NCBI RefSeq assembly: GCF_019649055.1
Contig: NW_026570240.1
Location: forward strand, 124,001 to 188,000
From: Paramacrobiotus metropolitanus
Taxonomy: Eukaryota; Tardigrada; Eutardigrada; Parachela; Macrobiotidae
Length of the DNA: 64,000 nucleotides
Direction: 5' to 3'
Made by a program: the position numbers and the translations under genes. The notes beneath the pieces are model-generated. The model was not told the origin of the DNA. It made no database searches and saw only the letters and a program-made list of their open reading frames with translations. Within the stretch, counting starts at the first letter, position 1, and every line of letters begins with the position of its first letter. This document shows, piece after piece, positions 37,201-47,600 of this stretch.

Positions 37201-37382
37201 CTGGGTGTGCGTGTTTTGATGCAGAAGGAGGGAGTGGACACGAGGGTGGGCGTTGAAGCTGCCGAATGCGACCATGGCGGATTGCCCGGTGTATCTAGGC
37301 TGAGCTTCAAGCCCATACGTAAACGCCGTTCGTGGAACATCACCGTGCTGGGATAGTCCGGGTAGCTTTCCGTAAACAGCAT
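34242..37382 (-). CDS. DUSP10: Dual-specificity MAP kinase phosphatase, DUSP10/MKP-5 type
   Basis: The enzyme dephosphorylates Thr and Tyr of stress MAP kinases (JNK/p38 class for MKP-5). Three exons give 458 aa (human 482): 37382-36677, 35285-34926, 34552-34242. Exon 1 has a Ser/Thr/Pro-rich N-terminus, then a rhodanese/CH2 domain ([16 protein letters not shown]) with the kinase-interaction motif RRRLQ and EIVVYDDNT. Exon 2 carries the MKP-5 linker (DLCENL) and [13 protein letters not shown], the start of the catalytic domain. Exon 3 carries the active site HCQAGVSRS with nucleophile Cys369, and [14 protein letters not shown]. The rhodanese sequence, especially [10 protein letters not shown], matches DUSP10 better than other MKPs. 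An acceptor ends 28 nt before the ATG, and two upstream ATGs lie within 12 nt (see findings). Intron 1 is 1.4 kb. Confidence 0.94.
34741..34877. repeat. Minisatellite in DUSP10 intron 2
   Basis: Five to six irregular copies of a 20-27 bp unit built from acataaagtacatttcaaat, with variable ttcaaat insertions, lie between the catalytic exons. AT-rich, no coding content. Confidence 0.9.
35286..36676 (-). other. Intron 1 of DUSP10
   Basis: 1,391 bp between the rhodanese and phosphatase-domain exons. ORFs of about 120 codons on both strands at 36091-36595 overlap each other and show no recognisable domain; I consider them chance. Confidence 0.6.
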
Positions 37383-38805
37383 ACTTCATACCATACTGCT
37401 AGCGTGCCTCCTCTGCAAAGAATGACCCAACATGAGGATAACAAATGGCGGTTGTGAGAGGTGATGTTTTTATGTGCAATTTGTCACAAATAGGTGAGAC
37501 GGTGTGAGCCGACTGATTAACGGCACGGCTGGACTATTCCCACTTGCACAGTGGAAACACAGCAAGATGCCGATTGATCTACGCATCGGCAGCTGCAGCG
37601 CACGGTACATACAATCAATGAATAAATCAATTATAAACGGAACTCCCATGCATCATACGTCAGCAGAACGAGGTTCGTCCCGAGACCAGCTCTTGAAAAA
37701 CTTCCTGTGGCTGGCGATTAGTGAGCTTGTTATTAGCCGCCCTGTGCATGCTGGCGGAATGTAGCAATCATAATGACCAGAACGATCAAAAGATTTTGCT
37801 CCAGGTCCAATACAGACAACTGGTAGAGGTAACACGTGAAACAATTCGATACAGCGTTTTACCACGACGCACTTATTTACAAAATGAGCAGCTTAGTTAA
37901 GATCTCAGTTGGTCGACATCGTGGCGGTTCGCACAGAGGACATTCAGGTGATGAATAATCGCTTTAAAAGTCGCCATGTAAGCATTACTCACTTATTACC
38001 CGCATGATACGTATAGCAAGATATCTCCGAAGTACATTTTAGCAGAAATGAATATCTATACAACATTAGGAATTGTACTTGTGGTTCACTGCAGTAGTGG
38101 CTGCTGATGCCTAAAAGCTGAAAGCGCCTGTTCTAATCGCGTATGCGTAGCCGGTATAGTATACATATTCATGACAGCACTCGTACCTAATGTAACAAAA
38201 TTTTACAAACCAAAAATACTGAAGTAAAATATGTGAGTAATATCTATATTAGTAAAAAGTAAGAGATCACGTTATGTTAAAAAAAACTGTGCAATCCTTA
38301 TCATTTGGTTCCTTTCCGGAACAGCTGCTAAGTCCTTATCTGCATAAAGAAATCAGCAGCAACAGTACGAAGGAAATCTATAATTCTATGATTGTATCGC
38401 TGCATCGCACAGTGTATATAGAATGTATCATTATTGTCCGTAGCGTACTGTCAACTGCGTAATTATCATGTACTTCGGTACTCCTAAAAAGGAAAAAAAC
38501 CCCTCAGATTCTCGTAGTTAAGGCGTTATAAATTAGGTCGAGCATAAAGTCCAACAGTAACGTTGATTTCCTTGTACTAAGAAAATTAAGAACATACAAC
38601 GAAATCAGAATGGCTGACCGGGTCGCAGACATACATTAACCGGACATTTTGCTGGTCAAAGACAGTTACTGTACCATTTCTTGAGAAGACATCGTAATCC
38701 ACACCGCGAACGTAATTTCGAGCAGCTACGTTCACGATGTTTTTTGCAACAAAGCTGGGGATCCTAAGTACCGTTGGCCAACACTGAACGCTTCCTGATG
38801 TTCTC

Positions 38806-39195
38806 CTACTCTAGAGAAAGGAGTCTCATACCACAATCCTTTTTGACGGCATAGAAAATAACAGCTAAAGTTTTCCTTTGCAAGGATACAGATATTTTTG
38901 AGAAATGCTGAAGCTGCTGTTGAAATTCTGGAATGCACGAAATGGGTAAACTGAAATCGTGGTTGGGGAATGTTGCAACTGGCAGCTGCGCGTAATCCTC
39001 ATAGAAACAAGCCAACACATACGCTGGATAAAACGGGAGCGGTCGATCAGTGGGTACAGAGTGAAAAAGCAAATGTGCCGATCGGCGATCGGCATCCTTG
39101 CCATGGAAGAAAGGATGTGGATAGGATATATTTAGGCTGGGAGGCGCAGGCATAAACTGCGGTATCGTCCAGAGATCTAACACCATAATATACAA
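38806..39195 (-). other. Unexplained 129-codon open frame
   Basis: ATG-initiated frame on the minus strand, unusually long for this AT-rich spacer. The product is rich in Phe, Pro and His, with no signal peptide, membrane segment or motif I recognise. It may be a single-exon gene, a decayed exon or chance. Listed so it can be tested. Confidence 0.2.
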
Positions 39196-40469
39196 GCTTG
39201 TGTACTGTACTTAACTGTACTCGTATAGCCGGCTATGACATCCATATTAAATTTATCACTGTATTTGATATTATGAGCATATTGTTACTAACTTTATTAT
39301 CAAAATGTGTCTTAATTTCCGTTAAAAGTATCAACACTGTAAAGATTTCTAAAAACTTTATAAAATACAGCTGGTTATGGTTTAGGTCATGGCGCGCGTA
39401 TGCTTTGGAATAACCTTTGCATTCATTTTTATTCCTTACCGTTAGTAGTTATTGATAATACTTTCCAGCTCTGTTTCACGATTTAAGAAACAGTAAAACA
39501 AAATATTGCAAATACATTCGATTCGTAATAATTCCATAATATTCGTTTCTCCATAATATTCCATAATATTCAATATTATACATATATCGAAATGTTGAAA
39601 CTGTCAATTATATGGTTAATTCAACTGAATTGTGTGTATATCTCCTCTCCGTTATAAACTGCGCGGCGCTCCTAATTTTTTTTTAATTTTTGCGGACCAT
39701 GAGTTACGTATCCGCTGCTTTTCATACTATGCTCACTATTGTGTAACGATTTACCAAAATTTATACCAGTAGTAAATTTACTTGCGACTGGAACGGCAAA
39801 GCTGTAGGATGAGTCATCCTGGAATTTGGACCGTGCGTTCTGCAGTGCCTATATCGATCCTGGCTCGGCTTTCCTACACCCATAATCACTGCTGCTGTTC
39901 TGGACGTCATGTACGATTGCATATCGAACTATGTTTCCATGTACGCAGAACTAATAGCGCATCGGTGAGCTGCTTTAGATTTAGCATGTACCAGTTCGTT
40001 TGCTTCTTCCAAATCTTTTGTCCTCAAATGTCGGTAGTTGTGCGTTAACGTTGTGTTATTGTTCACTATCTATGAACTAAAATTTGCTTTACGGGATCAT
40101 TCCTCCTATTCCCGTTCATGCTCAAAGATTCTTTCTCTAGATTAACAGAACATAATTCCCCAAAGAAGGCACGACATGCGAAATAGCACAGAATTTAGAT
40201 ATGGTGACATATACAACACGTAGCACAAATATACAGTAATAATTGAATCAGTTCTGCTCAAACATGCATAGATCTAGAACTACCGGTAAATATGTGTAGC
40301 AAAATTTAGTACAGTGCATTTAATTAGTTTCCGATGACGAATTTTTCGAAGTTTTTAAATCATCAAAAAATGGAAAGATAGCCGGTTGCACAGCGACATC
40401 GATAAACAAAGGCGGTCGAATAACCGAAAAATTTCGTCTAATTCGCCGCCGGTGGTGCTGTACCAATTA

Positions 40470-40880
40470 TAGTAGATGCTGCATTTCCTCGCTAAATTCC
40501 GACGCTGATCCGTTAACGCAAAATGCTTTTACTTCGCCAGTTTTCTGCTGTATCGTCTTCCCTAGTACGTTCGCCATCCGGGTGGACTCATGGTCAAGTC
40601 CAAATGTTCCATAGGTCTCGAAGCCCAGCAGCGAGAACCAATAGTCATGGGAGCCGAGCGGGACAAGACCAAGAAATATCGCAACATCACCAATGATTAT
40701 TGGTTCTCGCCGCTGGGCTTCGAGACCCACTGGAACAGTCAGACCTGGGTCTACCCGGATGGTAAACGTGCTAGGGAAGTCGCTCCTGCAGGAAACTGAC
40801 GAAGTACGAGCAACTGGATCAGCATCGAAATCTAAAGTAGCGAGGAAACGCAGCAAATCAAGTACTACTTGCTATAAAGG
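40470..40880. mobile_element. Palindromic relic of a reverse-transcriptase-type element (3' tail)
   Basis: Two roughly 190-bp arms in inverted orientation (about 40470-40655 and 40685-40880) meet around a short centre near 40670. Both arms, read outward, encode versions of DYWFSPLGFETHGT, then NVLGK, Q(E/K)T(D/G)E and SAS. The rightward arm is preceded by ERDKTKKYRNIT. This resembles the short C-terminal region after the reverse transcriptase in many invertebrate non-LTR-type ORFs (RDK.KKY..., ET.GTWGP..., GK...TGE). That assignment is by memory of the pattern. Stops and frame breaks show it is dead. No RT catalytic core is present. Confidence 0.5.
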
Positions 40881-41271
40881 CCGTAATAAGTACAGTAATT
40901 GATTGCGAGCCAGTTTGCGGCTGTGATTCCCTAGTGGTCTGCACTGTGGTCAGTTTTTTCAGCGCTTAATTAGGAGTATTTTTACATGTTAAGGAGACAT
41001 AGTATTTTCACATAGCCAGAAACGCTGTGTTTATGCTGCTTTAGTGCATGGTCCAGGAACTACGAGTCTACGCGTGATAATATATGATATTATAGGAAGT
41101 GCAGCACCAGAGTATCTAATTCGAGAATGATGTTATGTATGTAGATCAGATGTTATTAAAATCTGAAACCCTAATATCACATTTCATTTTATATACCACG
41201 AAAAATGCATGATACAATTTATACTTGTTATTCGTTGACCTTAGTAGAAGCAGTAATGCTCGGAAAAGGTA

Positions 41272-41404
41272 CTGTAGCCGCCCGCACAAGTTGCTCCACT
41301 GGCAGATCCGGCCGTTGCCTTTATTCACACAGCTGAACAGCGAGCAATGTGGGTGTAACACTGTATACCTCACTCTGTGGGGCAACTTGTGCGGGCGGCT
41401 ACAG
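41272..41404. mobile_element. Miniature inverted-repeat element with TA flanks
   Basis: Perfect 24-bp inverted repeats at 41271-41294 and 41382-41405 (core ctgtagccgcccgcacaag) enclose about 87 bp. Both ends are flanked by TA (gg-TA-ctg at left, cag-TA-gtt at right), as expected of a TA-targeting (Tc1/mariner-like) miniature element. The interior has no coding capacity. The GC-rich arms stand out from the AT-rich surroundings. Confidence 0.7.
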
Positions 41405-41610
41405 TAGTTTTATTTTACGCTTCTTCGTAAAACACAATTAGTGGGGAGACACTGAGTTTGACCTTTTATATATAGATAGCAGTATTTAAATTCGGTTTTA
41501 TTTGTCATGAAACGACGGCAATATACAAAAATTATGCTCCCACAAATAAAAATTTTTGAACATTTGTGGAGCTGGGTACTCGCACAACTTGCACAACGCA
41601 TATATCTACG

Positions 41611-44600
41611 TCAGCTTTCAGACGTTGATGGCTCGGTGGTGCTAAATTCCTGCCGAAGACCATTGGTAGGCAATCTTTTCTTAAGGCTGTCTGTGGCCTC
41701 TGGTTGCGGCTTTCCGGCAATGAATTTGTATTTAACCATGGCTTTGCGGAATTTTACCATACCGGCGGAATTGTGCGGCTGCTGTTTTTGATTGTTTTTC
41801 ACTAGAATCGTAATATTCCCATCCAGTGTTTCCATGACCATTGTAGTCGATCCCCCAAACTCATCCCGTACCATACTGGAGCTGTCACTGCGATCGGACA
41901 GTGACGACGACACATCCAGGCGATTGCGCTTTAGTAGTGGCAACAATGCACGAAGATTTTGAATACGTTCATGAGCCGGCGTGGGAATGCGATCTCTTTC
42001 CCGTTCCGCTTTCATGAATCGCTCTACCGTAATTTCGTCATCGACATAGAATTCCGGAAGGGACATTAGCAGTTCTTCGCTTATCTTGATGCGCGGCACA
42101 ACGGGAATTTGCACTTGAATTTCCAGTTTATCCATATCGGTGTCCAGTTCGACAAGATCTCGTTTATAAACGCGGTTTTGAATTTCCGCCCGCGTGAAGC
42201 GTTCTCGGGGGTCTTCGACGGCCAGACGCCTGGTGTTGCATTCCACCTTTAGTCCACTGCTCGACAGCACGGGATCGTCTCCGCTGTTTTTCAAAACGAC
42301 CATAATCTGAAATTAACAGAATTTAGGTGCTAAAACAGGCAAAATTGATTATTTTCTCGCAATGTTGTTTAGTAATATTGCTCTTTAGTAATATTGTTTA
42401 ATAATGATGTTCTCGAGAAATTGAAGAAATGAAATATCTATATTTGGTTGCAGTTACTTTTTTATTATGATTTAATTCAGCATAGTATGGATATAGAGTG
42501 AAAATATCGGCAGTTTGCTCGTAGTTACATATACGTTAATTATAACTGAAAGTTCAACCAACTTCTACACTATTCTGAATTTGAATTCTATAGCCCAATA
42601 TATTGTACACCAGTGATCACAGTTAATTATAATATTATTTGCCGTGATTTTCCGGGTGGTATATAAAACGTGGCCAAGCACATACATGGTTGTTCTGGCT
42701 AAAACATATTAAATCACGCACCTTGGGTAGAAAAAGGAAGCACAGAGTGCCTGACGTGGTGGCAATTGTTAGTCCGGAAACCAGGATAAATCTTAAAGTG
42801 TGCTGCTCAACAATGATCTGAGTCAAGGCAAAGGCAATGATTGAGCAAATTACCACATTATAAATGCTTAATCCCACAGCTTGAGAATCGTTCAGGGCGG
42901 GAATCTGTAACAATATTCGTATCATTTTAATTGCGCAAGCAAAAATTGCTGATCGCCTCAACATCTTAGCACAATCACGATGTTCTTAACATCTTAACAC
43001 AAGCATACATCAATTCAGGTATTAACTGCAATAAGTAATGTAAATGCTAAACTCGTGAACAACGCACGATACCTTGACATGTCGTGTCTCAAAGGTTAAG
43101 AAAATGCCGGCAAGAAGCATAAGGCCTTTGGAAATGTAAATCGCTGGCAACCACAGCGTCGTCATGTATTCACTTGAGCAAACTTCCAATTTCCGCCGCA
43201 AAACCACATCCGGATTGTTGGCGAGGGTCTGCTCACCTATGTGCATAAGCTCCACTTGGATAGGATCGGAAACAAACCATATAAAGAGAAAAATGCAGTC
43301 GATGGTGAACAGGCATCCAACTCCACAAAGCAGCTGATTGTCACGTAGGAGCTGTGAAAAACAGTTGCAACTGTGCTCAATATTGGTGCGCACAGTACAT
43401 AGGTACGGGTAGAAGTAAGTAGGTAATATGCAAGTCTAGCCGGTTAGTTCGTGACTGATGTGATTTATCCAAAGTATTAAGCATTATTATTATATTATAG
43501 TTATTACGATTAATATTAATAGTACCCTAACAATACCAAATATCTAAAACCATACCAATATTTTAAGATGGTAGAAAATGAAACACGTTACAAAATACTG
43601 GTAAAGCCGTGCAACGTCGACTTAGAACAAATTTCGCCTGCGGATTGTAACACGCTTTATTTTTATATAAATTCTATAAAAGTCTGACAGGTACGTACGT
43701 TCGTACCGTTCGTTCTTACGTTCATATCTGCATACCTTGCTTTTGATCACTCCTCCAGATGCTTTCCGAAAAATTTGATGAACGCGAAACGTTTTCAAGA
43801 ACAAGGAACCGAAAGCCACTGAGAAGCCCGTTGAAAATAAAAAAATTCGAACCTATCAAATAGAAGTTTTATAAATTTATTAAATTCAACTCGAACGTAT
43901 AAGTTGAAATGTTCTGAAAATGACATTCTTTTGGTTTATCATTGTTATTTAGCAACCTTTTGAGTCGCATCAAAAATATGAGTTCCTTCTTTGCAGACTA
44001 TGACACCAGCCATTAGGTATGTAATTAAGATTGCAAAACCATTACCACCTGCAAATGCTAACGCAGATTATGACTTTAATTAAATTAGTACAGGTATGCG
44101 TGAGCACAAATAAATAAAACTAACAATATCTTATTCAGTCAAATGCACTTATGACTTGCGACACTGCGGTCCATCTTTTATGCATAAGTGCAATAATCAT
44201 CTACCTGACAAATTGACTTCATAATGGAACTTTCACCCGTGACACCATAATCGATTCCAAGGGATATTACCGAAGCATAAACCAAACAGCAACCAAGAGC
44301 CGTGGTGTTGTTTAGTTTCGGGGAAGAGAGCTTGATAAACCTGAAAACGTATGAATACAAAGTACTATTTCAACATGCGCTACAGAGCCAATATGCATAC
44401 AAAACGCGCAATTTATATGCAGAATGTGGTAATAACGTCATGGATGCCATGTGCAAATGTGTACTCACTTTTGAGAATGAAACAAAATATTAAAGCATAA
44501 AAAAGATAATGCCAGCAATATTCCCAACAAAGCAATGGAACCGATGATGTAAAGAACTTCTCGGGTCACGGTTTCGATTACCGGCAACACAACGCGTCTG

Positions 44601-47600
44601 TCTGCCGGAACACGGGCACCGGATGCTGCAAATGGAATCAAAGATCACCACAGCTGCTAATTTTTTCGACCAATTCCTTCTCCTCTCCAGGAGCAGTTTG
44701 AACAACTGCTGTGCAGAAAAATGCATGCATTAACTGCAGATGCGTTTATAAATAATGTTATTACAATACGTAAACCGAGTGCAACGCATATATGTATATA
44801 TATACTTATATATACTTATATATGTATACTTATATAGTATATAAGTATACATGAACAATCGGACGCCATGAAACAGCGAAATCAGATGTGGATTATAAGC
44901 GCAGAAAGAGCTTTGTTGCACCGTATGAACAGCAATACTAATCCGAATCTTTGGTCAGGTTCTTACTGTAATGCAGCTGCTGTGTATACATATCTGAGTA
45001 TTTCTTACCAATCCAAGAAATTTGCTCGCAAATACTGCAGTTGAAATGAAGAAAATTATCCTCTGGGTTAAAAAATGCGATAGTTTTCATTTCGCCAACT
45101 CGGTGCTGCCGGAATACTGACACGCCCACTCGATCAGACCCATAGAAACGAATTGGTCCGGAAATACCATCAAAATCCAAGCGCGATAATGTATCCTTAA
45201 AAATCTCCGTCATTTCTCGATTTTTATAACTAAAATTCTCCAGTCTCAATCCTTTACGATCAAGTGTACTTCGCGATTCTTGTATCATAAAAGCAAAGGT
45301 CCAGACTGCATCGAACGCCAGTGCCTGCGGCGAATAAGAGGCTCCCGCTTTCTGGAGATCGTTCTGCACCACGGTGAACTGATCGTACCGCTAGATGGAA
45401 AAAGAGCTTGATTTAATTATCCGATAATTTATTGACTGAGATTAAACGCGAATTCCTTGGTTGCGTACAATGCCAGCTGAAGAAGTCCGGTTATTCATGA
45501 GAGAATCGCTTGTGGTGACTGTGATGTAACCTGCATAGGGATATTGAAAGTGTGACCTTTTACTGCATTGGTTACTCAAACTGGGAACAAACAACACGTA
45601 CCTTCGATAGCGGTTTCCATTTGCTCTACAGTGCAAGTGGTGCTGTTGTCGCGAAGTCGCCACCAAAAACGTGGATACGAACCAGGAATAAACCATACAT
45701 ATCGTTCTCCGTAAAGTCCTAAATGGTATGCTTCGCAAAACATCCTTTTCGCAAAATCCAACGAGAATGCACCAAATATTATGCGCACATCTTTTTCCTG
45801 TAAATTACTTACTTGAGTATGGCGTACATTTTTATCGTTACGGTGCAAGGATTGCATGTATGTGTTTAAACCGCTCAACTGCTTACAAAAAATTGCAGTA
45901 TAAGCGTTAATTTCCGCTTTGTGCTCTCTACACCGATAATGCTCTAACTAGACGGAGCAAAAATAGTCAAACATTATTCAAAACGAAATTTTCACAACGA
46001 ATAATTTTTGTCTCTGGCATATTTTGAATTAATTGACACTGAGTATGTGCTTGTGATTGTATTTGCGCCAACTACCTTAAAAATCCTCAGCTGTTCTTGT
46101 ATTTTGTTGATGCCGATGCTTCCGGTGGCGCGGAACGTGATGTTGTATCCGGCTAACGTTCTCACAATTTCATTCATGGCCAGGGCGTACGCTTCCTGAT
46201 TTTCATTGATTGCCGCCGCGAAGCGCCATCCGAAATGATGGAGAAAGGCTCTTCGGGCTTCGTTATGGGATTGATCAGGTGCCACCGTACGGAAAAAATA
46301 ACGAAAATGCTTACGATCACTGAGTGCCGGTGAAGTAGCACCAGCGGAGATCTGTCAAGCATAAAAAATCAATTTATGTGTGTACACGGCGTGCGGTCGT
46401 GTGTTTTAGCGGTTAATTGACTGATGAGAACTAACCTGCAGCTGAGCAAAATAAGGCGTTGCACGGGCCAGTGGAATAGCGACTTCATCATGGGACGGTC
46501 CCAGGAGGAAATGAATTTTTGGTCCAAAGAAAAGCGCTCGGTAGTATGCGTTGATGCCGTGACCGACACTGCACTACACAACAAAGCGGGATACACCTCA
46601 TCATCATTCCCAGTTGTTTAAAATGCTCAATTACTACAGAGACACCGCTAACAACTTCCTATGTACTACTAACAGTTCTTATGTAAATGCTCTTCTGTAA
46701 CTTCGTGTAACCGTAATCATGCAATATAATATTCCCACACGAAGTGCAAGATAATACTATGCAGACATTAGTAACCATCACGTTTTTCTAAGTTATTAGT
46801 TTAGGCTGACGCCAGCCCCCACAATTTCTGAAATGATAAAATCGATATTCCTTCTGCAGTCGTCGGTTTTATTAATTACGTAAATAACAAAAAAAGATTT
46901 TTTAAAAAAATTACCCGTTCTTGAGAAATCGTGAGCTGAAAATCGATAACATTAACGTTGAAAACGTAAAATAAAGGGACTGAATCAAGCACGCCATAAA
47001 ACGAAGTTATAGGTACGTACTGTTTGTTGGTAATCGTAATCAAAACACACTAATCATTTCAAAATTCTTCAGTTGGCAATCTTGGCATGGACTAGCGACA
47101 CCTTCTTATAAGGTGTCGCTAGCGAATATAGCAAGTGAAAATTTTGTCTAGGTGAGATTTCTGGTGACAGCAAATAGCCCTTTCAAAGAATCTACATATT
47201 GTAATTTCCGACCACACATTTCAAGGGTACAGATATTAGCTATACACTGAGTTATATTACACCTATAAGGCTATAACACAATCATCCATCCAACTACAAT
47301 ACATTAATAGTGAAACGAAAGAATAATTTTTAAAAATGCAAACAACCAAGTCAAGGAGTCTTCTAGGTTTGATTGCCAATGCGACCTTTCTCCGAACACT
47401 GTATAATGAGTATAACGACATAGTACTAAACACAAACTCACGCTCTTCAAATCAATAAACGTTTTTTGGTCAATCAAAAAGTTTTGTTAATCTCGATTGA
47501 TGGATTTAAACGCTCGTTTGAATGCGATCAATTGCTAATTATCGTGCAGCACTCGTATACTGGTATACGGTAATGGTATACGAGGAAAAGCGTAAAGTAA

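Larger units (their letters stand above)
37383..41610. other. Spacer between DUSP10 and the GABA-B-like receptor
   Basis: 4.2 kb. It holds the DUSP10 leader and probable promoter at its left end, the palindromic retroelement relic (40470-40880) and the small TIR element (41272-41404). An AT-rich run at 39530-39590 repeats ccataatatt. A 129-codon minus-strand frame at 39195-38806 is the longest unexplained ORF; it matches no family I know and has no visible partner exons. Nothing else is supported. Confidence 0.5.

Noticed and set aside
36997-37356. 119-codon plus-strand ORF opposite DUSP10 exon 1
   Set aside because: Shadow of the Ser/Thr/Pro-rich coding exon on the minus strand.
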